Shown one piece after another: positions 18,572-27,025 of a stretch of DNA of 64,000 nucleotides; position 1 is the first letter of the stretch, and each line of letters opens with the position of its first letter. The DNA is from CAG-791 sp045117315. Lineage in GTDB: Bacteria; Bacillota; Clostridia; Lachnospirales; Lachnospiraceae. The translations under genes were made by a program, and so were the position numbers. The stretch is taken from positions 1 through 64,000 of the forward strand of contig JBGUNJ010000134.1 of the NCBI GenBank assembly GCA_045117315.1, written 5' to 3'. The notes under the pieces are model-generated. The model searched no databases and was not told the origin of the DNA. It saw only the letters and a list, made by a program, of their open reading frames with translations.

Positions 18572-18766
18572 ATGAAAGGTGTCTTCGTTCAAAAGGCGAA
18601 ACGAATACGAAAAAAAACATGTATATTGCTGGCTGTCATATTTGCGGCCGTGTGTGGGCGCTCGCGGACATGCATGAATAAACTACGCATTGCTCCGCGC
18701 TCTGGCGCTCCCGCAATGCTCCACACATTCGTACCCCGCCCCGCGGCGGCCGCCTTGGCGGCCTGA
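18572..18766 (+). CDS. possible small membrane peptide, 64 residues
   Basis: An open frame with a good ribosome site (GGAGGAAAACCTTA before ATG) 28 bases after the pseudouridine synthase. Its first 28 residues (basic, then KKTCILLAVIFAAVCG) look like a signal or membrane segment. The remainder is encoded by palindromic, repeat-like DNA (ATTGCTCCGCGCTCTGGCGC region) and does not look like protein. It could be the truncated start of a lost gene or a chance frame next to a repeat. I do not recognise it. Confidence 0.22.
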   Translation: MKGVFVQKAKRIRKKTCILLAVIFAAVCGRSRTCMNKLRIAPRSGAPAMLHTFVPRPAAAALAA

Positions 18767-18962
18767 ACAGATTCGTTTTCGCGCCTGCCATCTGCCTTTT
18801 GTCAGCGCATTTTATCTGGTCAAAAAAAGTCACTTCGGATGTAACCTCCCGGGTCAGGCTGCGTCAGATAATCTTAAATATATGAGCGTGAAGATATTTT
18901 TGGGTCGAATCGCTTTCCCGGCCTTATGATCCTCCTTCGAAGCGGCCATGGAAATCCGGAAG

Positions 18963-19134
18963 GCGGACTGACTTCGAAATATCGAAGATGGGCGGTCTTC
19001 GAAAATACCCGGGACGGACTGACTTCGATATGCCGAGGACGGACTGACTTCGATATGCCGAAGACGGGCGGTTTTCGAAATACCCGGGACGGACTGACTT
19101 CGATATGCCGAAGACGGGCGGTTTCGAAATACCG
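18963..19134 (+). repeat. degenerate tandem repeat upstream of the PcfJ-like gene
   Basis: Two alternating modules recur: GGACTGACTTCGATATGCCGA (four copies) and GGGCGGTTTTCGAAATACC (three copies). Many TTCGAA palindromes result. It fills much of the 18544-19265 gap, which otherwise holds only the doubtful small frame at 18572. There are no unique spacers of CRISPR type. Confidence 0.85.
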
Positions 19135-19265
19135 GAATGCTCCGATTATTTCCCTTTGAGGGGCTGCGGAATGCACTGTTATAATCGCTCTTACCAGGCT
19201 TCTGACCGGTCTCAGACCATGTGGTTCAGAAGAGGAGTCAGTTCATGGAAAGGAGGTGAGATTTC

Positions 19266-21191
19266 GTGGACAGACATTTTATTTATCGCTCTATTAAGAA
19301 CAGAGGACACTTTTGCGGCAAGTGCGGAAAACGCCTGACACCGGATTTTTACAATAGCAAAAAGCACGCGGAAGAGTGCGGATTTAAAGTCATAGAGAGC
19401 CTTCCGAACCGGGGAGTGGTCACGGATGACAGCGCGGGCTACAGGCTGGATGTCTGTAAGGGGAATCTTCTCCTGGAGATCTGCCGGCCGGAGCTTGTCC
19501 CCAGGCCGGGTTTTTCAGACCGCTTCAAGGGGATGCGGTGGGTCACTGTTTTCAGGATGGTTTTCAGCCCGGACAGCAGAGAGCCCAGGGTCACAAAAAA
19601 TGAGTCAGGCCTGGATGCTGATATCTGGCTTGCCCTCATACGGGCCGGCAGATGCTTCCACATCCGGGAGGAGACCGATGTTGAGATCATAAGGGAGGTT
19701 TTCCCCGGGATCATCAGACTCTATTCTCTGCAGATGTTCGTTCATATATACCGTACGAAGGGCTTTCATCATGTGCATCTGATGAGGGAGTCGATGGCAC
19801 AGCGCCTGATGGGAGCAGCTTCCGAATCCCGCGGTACAGTCCAGGCTCATTCGGAAAACAGCTATGAATTCAGAGAAGAATTCCCGGTGAGGCTTTTGAG
19901 ACTCCGACGATATTGGAGAAGGGAGCCTCGCCGTACAGATCCCATCCAGCACATGATTATTTCCCTGCTTAAGTACAAAGACTCAACGCTTGTCCTCAGG
20001 ATTATCACCTTCATGGGAGAGGACGAACCTGTGGCTTTCCTGTTCTCGCGGGGCTACGCTGCCTGTACCCCCAACGCCGATATTCCCGTTCTTTTGCGTC
20101 AGCAATACTCTCTGACCTCTGAGGGGGACAAAGCTGTCCGCAGGTTCGCGCGTTTTTATCCCGAGTACAACCTTGAGCAGTATATGGAACATTCTCATAA
20201 CATACTGGTTCCACTGATCGCTCCGGATTACCACAGTCTGATGGAACTGGCTGCAAAAGCCTCTGTTCCCTCCGTGGCTGAAAATATGGGAATCATCGAC
20301 TGTTATAGAAAAGATCCTTCCCTTTTCAGGAATCTGCGCGACACCTTCCAGCTTCCTCTGCATGTACTCCGTGCACTCGATCCGCAGGATGTCACCGATG
20401 AACTGCTGGCAAATCTTGCCCACATCAATCAGTGCCATCCCGGCCTTCTTCAGTTTGAACATTACACATCCCTTATGTGTGATTTTTATCATGATTTGTC
20501 CATCCAGATGGTCCCCGGGCAGGCAGGCAGAGTCCCGGACAGGCGGCGTCCCATCAGGAACTACCGGCTTCACGGGCTTTACAAGTATGACCTCACGGAC
20601 GACCAGGTTCTGCAGATCCTGCGCTTCCTCCGCAAGTCTTCCGATGATGCGAACACTCTCCGCTATCTCTTTGATTACATAAACGCATGCGAACATCTGG
20701 GTGAATACCCCTACGGTTTTATCCCCAGAGGCCCCCTGCGTATAGCCCATGACCGCATCGTCCAGAGAATCCGGCTCGACAAAAACGACAAGGAATCCCA
20801 CGATTTCCATTCAGTCGTCACATCAGGAAATTACCTCTCCCTCACAACCGACAGGACGGATGAAGATCAGGAATTCTTCAAGGAGGACCCCTTCGTGATC
20901 ATCGCGCCGGAAGAAAGAGAAGATCTTTTCCTGGAGAGCGACGCTATGCACAACTGTGTCAGGCTCTACGTCAAAGCTGTCTGCACCGGTCATACAAAAA
21001 TATATTTTCTCCGCAGGAAAAGAACTCCGGGTACCTCTTTGGGAACGATTGAAGTTCGGGGTGATTCCCTTGTGCAGGCCAAAGCTCATGCCAACGGAAA
21101 GCTCGACGAGGCAGCTCAGGACTATATCCGGAAGTGGTGCCATGCCAAGAATCTGCGGATCCGCACACGCGACATAGTGTCCGCGTCATAA
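19266..21191 (+). CDS. PcfJ-like protein with N-terminal zinc-binding motif
   Basis: A 641-residue soluble protein. The N-terminus has a likely zinc site C17-x2-C20-x13-H34-x3-C38. The C-terminal part (about 545-630) matches the PcfJ family pattern: FVIIAPEEREDLFLESDAM, then HNCVRLYVKAVCTGHTKIYF, a TIEV-like strand (LGTIEVRGDSL), and a final IRKWCHAKN helix. PcfJ was first named on an enterococcal conjugative plasmid; chromosomal relatives are common in Clostridia and their function is not established. The middle is alpha-helical and unassigned. The start is GTG, chosen because AAAGGAGGTGA precedes it by 6 bases. No relaxase, integrase or conjugation gene lies nearby. It is followed 546 bases later by an XRE regulator; whether they work together is open. 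Confidence 0.75.
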   Translation: MDRHFIYRSIKNRGHFCGKCGKRLTPDFYNSKKHAEECGFKVIESLPNRGVVTDDSAGYRLDVCKGNLLLEICRPELVPRPGFSDRFKGMRWVTVFRMVFSPDSREPRVTKNESGLDADIWLALIRAGRCFHIREETDVEIIREVFPGIIRLYSLQMFVHIYRTKGFHHVHLMRESMAQRLMGAASESRGTVQAHSENSYEFREEFPVRLLRLRRYWRREPRRTDPIQHMIISLLKYKDSTLVLRIITFMGEDEPVAFLFSRGYAACTPNADIPVLLRQQYSLTSEGDKAVRRFARFYPEYNLEQYMEHSHNILVPLIAPDYHSLMELAAKASVPSVAENMGIIDCYRKDPSLFRNLRDTFQLPLHVLRALDPQDVTDELLANLAHINQCHPGLLQFEHYTSLMCDFYHDLSIQMVPGQAGRVPDRRRPIRNYRLHGLYKYDLTDDQVLQILRFLRKSSDDANTLRYLFDYINACEHLGEYPYGFIPRGPLRIAHDRIVQRIRLDKNDKESHDFHSVVTSGNYLSLTTDRTDEDQEFFKEDPFVIIAPEEREDLFLESDAMHNCVRLYVKAVCTGHTKIYFLRRKRTPGTSLGTIEVRGDSLVQAKAHANGKLDEAAQDYIRKWCHAKNLRIRTRDIVSAS

Positions 21192-21414
21192 CAGGATATC
21201 GGGGTCAAAAGGCGGTAAAGGCAGACCAGTCTTTTTCCGGCTTTTGGCCTTTACATCATAACAGATAACTGTTCTCTGATAGTTGACGGAGATCTGACAG
21301 ATAAATGATATCTGCAGCCGAGGGTATTGCGCCGCCGGAAGTAAATGCATTTGGGTTGATTAAAATACGGAAAAATTAAAAATTTATACGATTTTTTTGC
21401 ACGGAGTATGTTAT

Positions 21415-21420
21415 TATAAT
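21415..21420 (+). promoter_or_regulatory. possible promoter (-10 TATAAT) for the XRE gene
   Basis: TATAAT stands in an AT-rich stretch, but TTGCAC lies only 12 bases upstream, so the -35 box is poor. Downstream, in the same 21192-21737 gap, is a 15-bp tandem repeat at 21564-21635. No gene is visible in the gap. Confidence 0.3.
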
Positions 21421-21563
21421 TATTAATAATTGTTATTTAGTTTCTTTATGGTCAATTTACCGGCATTTTCGAACCGCTTTCATCTATATTTCGAATTATT
21501 ATCCGAAATTTGCCGGTTTTTCACTGCTTCCGCTTATGTTATCATTTTCCAAACTTCCCGGAA

Positions 21564-21635
21564 GGTTATTTCCCTGAGATTATTTCCCTGAGGTTATTTC
21601 CATCAGGTTACTTCCCTAAGGTCATTTCCATGAAG
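21564..21635 (+). repeat. about 15-bp tandem repeat, five copies
   Basis: Units of the form GGTTATTTCCCTGAG, with small changes between copies (CATCAG, CCTAAG, CATGAA variants). It lies in the leader of the XRE regulator gene. Confidence 0.85.
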
Positions 21636-21737
21636 AATGTACTCACAATCCCTGCAGAGATACAGACAGCCGTCTCCGGTCTGTCAGCTGTTTCTGCAGG
21701 AATCTTTTAAATATTTTTTAGAAAGGGGGTCCCGTCA

Positions 21738-22814
21738 ATGTCAACTTCTATTATGCCCATGTCCGCCGAGGCAAATCAGGAACTGTGTAAAATCATCTCC
21801 GAAAATCTCAAAACGCTTATCAAAGACAACGGGATCACCCAGCGGGAACTCGCCGACCAGATCGGGATCGCCCAGGCTACGCTCAGCGATTACTGCTCCG
21901 GAAAGAGAGTTCCCCAGGCAACTTTCTTTGTCGAACTCAGAAAGCGTTTCGGCATTGACATCAACAGTTTTCTGACTTCGACCGCATATACACCGTCCAA
22001 TGTCCGCCAGGTGGCGGAAGGTTCCGTAAACAATCAGCTCAGGGCAGTCTACGATAAGTACTGCGGTACCTATTACACCTTCCATCTGGATACGTCCAAG
22101 TTCAAGGGAAGGGACAATCTTTCCGCCCGCATGTCCCTCCTGTATGGTGTCCTGCACATCTACAGGGATCCCTCCTCCTTCGCCGGGCTCCAGTACAACT
22201 GTGTCGCAGTTCTGGGAATCCACAAGCGGGAGGATGCCGACAGGCTGGTCGAGGCTTTCCGCTCGGCCCCTTCCCCCGATGTGATCCCTGCGGAAGTCGG
22301 GGAAAAACTCGCCAACAAGGCCTATTACGGAGACTTCGAGATCTCCCAGGAACACGCCTTCATCAATCTGCGCCACGCAGGCACGGACCGGGCTCTGGTC
22401 ATCCTGCACAGGATCGAGAACAACAAGCCCGCCTATATCGGCGGGATCGCGACCATCAACTCCATTTCCAAGGGCCGGGAGCGCATGCCGGTCGTGCAGT
22501 TTTTCGGCCTGAGCCGCAGCCGCCTGCAGATGTCTGCCGAAGAGATTCAGCACACCCTCCTGCTGAATTATCCCTCTATTATTGTTGAAGAGGAGGTGGA
22601 TGAACTCCTCCGCCTCCTCAGAACTCTTTACATCGGGAATGATGACGCCCGCACAACCCTCTCGCAGGAGCAGAAACGTGCCGTGATCCGCTCCACTCTG
22701 GAGCGGATGATCCGCAAATATTTCGAGAGAAATGTATTCCGTTATGCCAAGATTTCCGAGGCAGACGACGACTTCTGGTATCACGTCATCAAATCTTCTT
22801 CCAAAGAGGTATAA
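21738..22814 (+). CDS. XRE-family HTH regulator with unknown C-terminal domain
   Basis: A 358-residue protein. Residues 17-72 form a Cro/CI-type helix-turn-helix (NLKTLIKDNGITQRELADQI, then ATLSDYCSGKRVP). The remaining 280 residues are a soluble domain I do not recognise; it contains YCGTYYTFHLDTSKF and a helical C-terminus. Long XRE proteins often carry a ligand-sensing or effector domain. The start ATG follows AAAGGGGGTCCCGTCA. The HD/TGS gene begins 111 bases downstream on the same strand, separated by a GC-rich hairpin, so the pair probably forms one unit with the regulator controlling or sensing the second protein (inference). Confidence 0.82.
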   Translation: MSTSIMPMSAEANQELCKIISENLKTLIKDNGITQRELADQIGIAQATLSDYCSGKRVPQATFFVELRKRFGIDINSFLTSTAYTPSNVRQVAEGSVNNQLRAVYDKYCGTYYTFHLDTSKFKGRDNLSARMSLLYGVLHIYRDPSSFAGLQYNCVAVLGIHKREDADRLVEAFRSAPSPDVIPAEVGEKLANKAYYGDFEISQEHAFINLRHAGTDRALVILHRIENNKPAYIGGIATINSISKGRERMPVVQFFGLSRSRLQMSAEEIQHTLLLNYPSIIVEEEVDELLRLLRTLYIGNDDARTTLSQEQKRAVIRSTLERMIRKYFERNVFRYAKISEADDDFWYHVIKSSSKEV

Positions 22815-22849
22815 CTCTCCCGTGCGCATCCCGCAAAAACAGTCCGGAG

Positions 22850-22874
22850 GCCGGAAGGCTTTCTGCCTTCCGGC
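22850..22874 (+). other. GC-rich hairpin between XRE and HD/TGS genes
   Basis: Perfect 10-bp stem GCCGGAAGGC / GCCTTCCGGC with a 5-base loop. Only a weak T-rich stretch follows (CCCTCTTTCGG), so partial termination or mRNA stabilisation is more likely than full termination. Confidence 0.5.
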
Positions 22875-22925
22875 GCCCTCTTTCGGACGCCCGACAACCT
22901 TCACGACTATATCGGAGGTGTTGAA

Positions 22926-24413
22926 ATGATCAATGATTACAAACTGGATGTCAGCTTCAGCGAGCTTATCAACACATATCTTTCCAAGCACCCGGATGGC
23001 GACCGCTCCGGAGTCAAGCGGGCCTGGCAGTACGCGAACGAGAAGCACAGCGGCGTAAAGCGTGGATCCGGGGAGCCCTACATCAACCACCCCCTGCGTG
23101 TGGCTCGTATACTGGCCAGCCAGGGCTTTGAGAGTGAATACCTGATGGCCGCCCTGCTGCACGATGTTGTAGAGGACTGCGATGTCCCCCTCTCCGAAAT
23201 CCGGGATCTGTTCGGAAATACCGTCGCGGAGATCGTGGATGCCGTCACTTCGCTGAGCGACCGCGATTTTGACGGGGAAAAGCCTTCCAAAAAGCAGCTC
23301 GACACTCTCTCCGACGCCCGTCTCCAGGACAAGATGAATATCCGCGCCCTCTATGTGAAGATCGCCGACAGAATCGATAATCTCTCCACTCTTTCCGGCG
23401 TAAAAGAGGAAAAGCGCATGCCCAAGGCGGAGCACACCAGGGAAATACTGATCCCCATGGCAAAAAAAGCCAACGCCTACCACTGTGTCGACATGCTGGA
23501 AGAACTCTGTTTCCGCGCCGAACACCCTCTGCAGCTGGCTGAAATGGAGGAGATCCGCGCAGAGATCAACCTGCTCAACCACCGGTCGATCGACAGGTCC
23601 CTGTCCGAATTGGAGCGGGTCTTCGACCCCATCCGCAACAACTGCGCAAAGGAGCTGGAGCCCTATCACCGCCACATTATCAGCTTCCGACATCAGGACC
23701 GGTCAATGATCAGCCTCTACCGGCAGATCACCGCAAACACAAATAAACTGGACGACCTGCGGAACGTGCTGATCAAGGATACCTTCGCCTTCCACGACCT
23801 TTTCCTCGTCGTCTCCAACGACCTCGAGGAGGAGGGCACTCCCGTCCGTCCTCAGGATCTCTTTTTCAAGTACTTTGACATGGTCCTTTCCGGGCTCGGC
23901 TTTTATGTCGTCGATTACAGACGCACGACCCACAAGGACTCGTCCTACTTTCTGATCGCCGACGAGATGGACAACCTCTTCCGGCTTTTTATACGCACCA
24001 GAGATGAAAACGACCGCTACCAGTATGGAAATATTATAGACAACAGCGCTTTCTTCCCGGGTCTGGTCAACGAGATCGAACCCAGGGACACATACAGTCC
24101 CAAGATGAAAGTCTTCTGCGCGGACGGAACCGCCACCCTCATCGACAGGGGCGCCACCGTTCTGGACTTCGCCTTTCACATTCACACAGACCTGGGCCTG
24201 CATTTTAAATATGCCCAGCTCAATGACAACAAGACACAGCTGCCCCACTATACCAGACTCAATGACGGTGACAAGGTCTATATCGAGGAGGACGAAAAGG
24301 CCGCTCCTTCCTTTATCTGGTTTAAATATGTCCACACCAGCCGGGCAACCGACCGCCTGATCCGCTATTTTGAGCACCTGTACGCGAATGAGAGAGGCTG
24401 CCCCTTTGTATGA
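22926..24413 (+). CDS. RelA/SpoT-homologue-like HD hydrolase with TGS domain, synthetase degenerate
   Basis: A 495-residue protein. The N-terminal HD domain matches (p)ppGpp hydrolases: H55 in YINHPLRVA, H79-D80 in ALLHDVVED (with E83-D84) and D148 in KIADRIDNL, spaced as in characterised Rel enzymes. A middle region (about 235-390) is related in layout to the synthetase domain (SLYRQI, then KDTFAFHDLFLVV) but lacks the DYIA-PK-NGYQSLH core, so synthesis should be lost. A TGS domain follows (about 395-455, MKVFCADGTATLIDRGATVL); no ACT domain. Typical long RSH proteins are about 730 residues. The ATG follows CGGAGGTG by 6 bases. The genetic link to an XRE regulator is unlike housekeeping rel genes. 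Expected activity: hydrolysis of (p)ppGpp or a related nucleotide. Confidence 0.82.
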   Translation: MINDYKLDVSFSELINTYLSKHPDGDRSGVKRAWQYANEKHSGVKRGSGEPYINHPLRVARILASQGFESEYLMAALLHDVVEDCDVPLSEIRDLFGNTVAEIVDAVTSLSDRDFDGEKPSKKQLDTLSDARLQDKMNIRALYVKIADRIDNLSTLSGVKEEKRMPKAEHTREILIPMAKKANAYHCVDMLEELCFRAEHPLQLAEMEEIRAEINLLNHRSIDRSLSELERVFDPIRNNCAKELEPYHRHIISFRHQDRSMISLYRQITANTNKLDDLRNVLIKDTFAFHDLFLVVSNDLEEEGTPVRPQDLFFKYFDMVLSGLGFYVVDYRRTTHKDSSYFLIADEMDNLFRLFIRTRDENDRYQYGNIIDNSAFFPGLVNEIEPRDTYSPKMKVFCADGTATLIDRGATVLDFAFHIHTDLGLHFKYAQLNDNKTQLPHYTRLNDGDKVYIEEDEKAAPSFIWFKYVHTSRATDRLIRYFEHLYANERGCPFV

Positions 24414-24447
24414 AACCGGGACGCGCCCGCAAGTCCTGCGCAGTAAA

Positions 24448-24505
24448 AAGTGTTTCCTTTTACCGTACATATCCCGCGTTCTGAAGCCACGGGTGCTGCG
24501 GGTCG
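24448..24505 (+). repeat. dispersed repeat family A, divergent copy
   Basis: TTTCCTTTTACCGTACATATCCCGCG, then TCTGAAGCCACGGGTGCTGCG, follows the order of family A (TTTCC-TTTTGCG-TATCCCGC-TGAAGTCACGGGTATTGCG). It overlaps the start of the 24414-24720 gap, which also holds a strong terminator and no gene. Confidence 0.55.
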
Positions 24506-24549
24506 GAAATAGCACCGGAAAAAGCGTCCCAAAAAAAGTCCAAAAAAAG

Positions 24550-24596
24550 ACGGTCTCAAGCGCCCGGCATATCACCGGCGTCTGAGACCGTTTTTT
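24550..24596 (+). terminator. terminator after the HD/TGS gene
   Basis: Stem ACGGTCTCA / TGAGACCGT, extended by GCGCC/GGCGT pairing, loop CGGCATATCACCGG (itself able to pair), then six T. It ends the XRE-HD/TGS transcript. Confidence 0.92.
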
Positions 24597-24720
24597 CGAT
24601 ACTTTTTTACCTGCGGGCGCGTGGACATGAAGGCTGCCCGCTGACCCATATACGGAAAACGGCGCGCGCTGCCGCGCCTTTGCCGCTTTCAGCCTCCTGC
24701 TTCCCGCTTCTCACATTTTC

Positions 24721-25182
24721 TTACATTTTTCCCAGCAGTTCCCGTATTCCCTCAGACACTCTCCGGGCACCCGCGTGGTCTTTCCCGCTTGCCGTCACGC
24801 CGACCACTATGTCCCCTTTCTGCGCAATGCCGGGAAAGTAAAAATCACTCATGGTCCTGTCCGTGCTCACATTGACGGTAATGCCGCGTTTTTTGCAGTC
24901 GTCGTGGATCTTCTTATTCACATCATGCCTGTTTGTCGCTGCAAAAACGAAATCGGCGCCCTCCAGGTCCTCTTCCGCATATGTTTTTTTCAAATACCTG
25001 ATCTTCCCCTCCGTGGCGAGCGCCTCCACTTCCGGCAGACATTCCGGCGCGATCACAGTGAGTGCAGGCGTGAAACGGCTGAGCACTGTGATCCTGCGGC
25101 GGGCAATCTTTCCCGCTCCGAAGACGACCAGTCTCTTTTCAGACAAATCTATAAATACAGGAAAATACGGATATTGGCCCAC
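24721..25182 (-). CDS. precorrin-2 dehydrogenase-like protein (siroheme synthase N-terminal domain)
   Basis: A 153-residue protein matching the first domain of CysG/Met8, which oxidises precorrin-2 to sirohydrochlorin with NAD. Visible: FPVFIDLSEKRLVVFGAGKI with the nucleotide-binding glycine motif, FVFAATNRHDVNKKIH, and SDFYFPGIAQKGDIVVGVTA. It is shorter than stand-alone Met8-type proteins (about 200) and lacks the helical C-terminal dimer region. The start is GTG (MGQYPYFPVF), supported by AAGGAGA about 9 bases upstream. No uroporphyrinogen methyltransferase or other tetrapyrrole gene is nearby in this window, so it is an orphan here. The upstream gap contains copies of two dispersed repeat families. 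Confidence 0.85.
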   Translation of the reverse strand: MGQYPYFPVFIDLSEKRLVVFGAGKIARRRITVLSRFTPALTVIAPECLPEVEALATEGKIRYLKKTYAEEDLEGADFVFAATNRHDVNKKIHDDCKKRGITVNVSTDRTMSDFYFPGIAQKGDIVVGVTASGKDHAGARRVSEGIRELLGKM

Positions 25183-25255
25183 CTGAAAAGTCTCCTTCCG
25201 AAAACCGCAAAAACCCTACATGAAGAGCAGATAACCGGCTACAGTCCAGGCCATG

Positions 25256-25325
25256 CTGAAAACAGTACGCCTTTTGCGCATCACTGTTTCGGCGGGACGC
25301 TCCCTCTCCGTGAAAAACGCCCCGG
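25256..25325 (+). repeat. dispersed repeat family D, copy 1
   Basis: TGCTGAAAACAGTACGCCTTTTGCGCATCACTGTTTCGGCGGGACGCTCCCTCTCCGTGAAAA (63 bases shown in outline only: TGCTGAAAACA, CACTGTTTCG, GACGCTCCC, CTCCGTGAA). A matching copy lies at 38763-38822. Function unknown. Confidence 0.7.
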
Positions 25326-25435
25326 CAGCAATGTACAAAAGGGACTCCAAGAATCAGGCGGACCAGAACTGTAACGATAACTGCGATTACTATATCACAA
25401 AAGTATCAGAGATAGAGATTTTTATGTCAGCATCA

Positions 25436-25444
25436 TGATATAAT
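25436..25444 (+). promoter_or_regulatory. extended -10 promoter, probably for aspartate kinase
   Basis: TGATATAAT is a perfect extended -10 element (TG-N-TATAAT). The -35 region is weak, which extended -10 promoters tolerate. It would give a leader of about 180 bases that includes a family B repeat. I see no lysine riboswitch. Confidence 0.5.
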
Positions 25445-25557
25445 GTACTGGTTCGATTATCACAGTAGAGACTGATCTGAAACGCGGGTTTTCTGCGCGC
25501 GTTTTTCGCGCAAAGCCCTGCCCCGCAGCCAAAATCGCGCGCAGGCCCTGTCCCGTG

Positions 25558-25611
25558 ATGTACCCGCGGACGGCTTCGCCGGCCGGGGTTTTCCGCGCCG
25601 TTTCGATAAAT
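25558..25611 (+). repeat. dispersed repeat family B, copy next to lysC
   Basis: TGTACCCGCGGACGGCTTCG, then CCGGCCGGGGTTTTCCGCGC and CGTTTCGATAAA. It ends at the base before the aspartate kinase ribosome site (GAGAAAGGGA). Related copies: 31857-31911, 33764-33797, 54191-54247, 54264-54320 and 55084-55125. Confidence 0.8.
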
Positions 25612-25628
25612 GAGAAAGGGAAACAATC

Positions 25629-26984
25629 ATGAGTGAACGCGTCATCGTCGCAAAGTTCGGAGGCACTTCTGTCGCGAATGCTGCCCAGCTCCGGAAAATC
25701 AGCACCATTATCCGCAGCAACCCGGAGAGGAGATTCATCGTGGTCTCCGCGCCGGGCAAGCGTTTTCCAGAAGATATAAAGGTGACAGACCTGCTGCTGA
25801 CCTGCTATGAAAAGGCCATCGCGGGAGAACCCTTCAAAGATGAACTGGAGCAGATCAGGCTGCGTTACCGGGAGATCATCGAAGGTCTGCAAATGGTATT
25901 TCCCCTGAACGAGGAGATCAGTGTTCTGGAACGTTCTCTGCAGACAGAGCCGGACAGGGACTATACCGCCAGCAGAGGTGAATATCTGACTGCCAAAATC
26001 ATGGCGCAGTATCTGGGCTTCACCTTTGTGGATCCGGCATGGTGCGTGTGCTTTGATGAAGACGGGCAGCTGAACAGCGCCATGACCGGCCGTACTATGC
26101 GGGCTTCCCTTCTGCCTCTGAACCGGGCGGTGATCGCGGGTTTTTACGGGGCTGATATGACCGGCCGTATCCGCACTTTTGAGAGGGGCGGATCAGATAT
26201 CACCGGAAGCCTGGCCGCCTGCGCGGTCAACGCGGATCTCTACGAAAACTGGACTGACGTATCGGGCCTGTACGCGGCAAATCCGGCGATCGTCGAAAGC
26301 CCGGAGACTGTCCCCTATATGAGCTACAGAGAGCTGCGGACCCTGTCCTACATGGGCGCCTCCGTGCTGCACTCCGACGCGGTACTGTCGGCTTCCGAAC
26401 TGGAAATTCCCATCAATATCCGCAACACCAATCAACCTGAGAACGCGGGAACCATGATCATGCGCCACCTTCCCTCCGGTGTCACCAAAAATCCCGTGAC
26501 AGGCGTCTCCGGCAGAAAAGGAATGTCAGTCATCCAGATCGAAAAGGTAATGGTCAGTGACGGATCGGGATTCAGCGCTCTGATGCTGGATATTCTGAAG
26601 GAGCGCAGCCTTCCCTTCGAGTATTGCCTGACCGGTATTGATTCCATCACCCTGGTCATCCGCAGCGACCTGCTCGAGAGCTGCAAAGATGAGCTTTTTG
26701 CCGAGATCCGCGATACCCTGAACCCGGATTTCATCGGACTGCGGGACAGGCAGTCCCTGATCGCCGTGACAGGTGAAAAAGCGACGGAGGTCAGTGACGC
26801 CAACGTACGTGTCCTGGAGAGGCTGACAGAAGAGGGCATCGAGATCAGCACGATCAACCAGGGCGCCGGAAAGCTGAACCTTCTGATCGGCGTCCCGGAG
26901 GAACGGTACGAAGATGCCATCCGGACGATCTACGACTTCCGCCAGACTATTTCCCCCTCTTCGGGCAAGGAGAAACAAAAGTAG
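25629..26984 (+). CDS. lysC: aspartate kinase
   Basis: A 451-residue enzyme that phosphorylates aspartate, the first step towards lysine, threonine and methionine. The N-terminal kinase domain has VAKFGGTSVANAAQL (substrate and ATP site), SAPGKRFPEDIKVTDLL, the FERGGSDITGSLAA segment, and a Tyr/Trp-containing nucleotide segment (YENWTDVSGLYAANP). Two ACT regulatory domains follow (about 310-445), ending NLLIGVPEERYEDAIRTIYD, so feedback control by an amino acid is likely. It is monofunctional; no homoserine dehydrogenase is fused. The ATG follows AGAAAGGGA. It stands alone between a repeat-rich leader and a strong terminator. Confidence 0.95.
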   Translation: MSERVIVAKFGGTSVANAAQLRKISTIIRSNPERRFIVVSAPGKRFPEDIKVTDLLLTCYEKAIAGEPFKDELEQIRLRYREIIEGLQMVFPLNEEISVLERSLQTEPDRDYTASRGEYLTAKIMAQYLGFTFVDPAWCVCFDEDGQLNSAMTGRTMRASLLPLNRAVIAGFYGADMTGRIRTFERGGSDITGSLAACAVNADLYENWTDVSGLYAANPAIVESPETVPYMSYRELRTLSYMGASVLHSDAVLSASELEIPINIRNTNQPENAGTMIMRHLPSGVTKNPVTGVSGRKGMSVIQIEKVMVSDGSGFSALMLDILKERSLPFEYCLTGIDSITLVIRSDLLESCKDELFAEIRDTLNPDFIGLRDRQSLIAVTGEKATEVSDANVRVLERLTEEGIEISTINQGAGKLNLLIGVPEERYEDAIRTIYDFRQTISPSSGKEKQK

Positions 26985-27025
26985 ACAGGCGGATCCAAAA
27001 CCCGCTCCTTTCACAATAACAATCG

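Noticed and set aside
21741..23693. A 650-codon open frame on the minus strand
   Set aside because: It is antisense to the XRE and HD/TGS genes, both of which have clear domains and ribosome sites; the shadow product matches nothing I know.
24370..24585. A 71-codon frame running from the end of the HD/TGS gene into the terminator
   Set aside because: It overlaps the C-terminus of the HD/TGS gene, a family A repeat and the terminator stem, and has no ribosome site.
25183..25628. Possible lysine riboswitch upstream of aspartate kinase
   Set aside because: I could not find the conserved helices or a terminator/anti-terminator; the region is mostly family D and B repeats.
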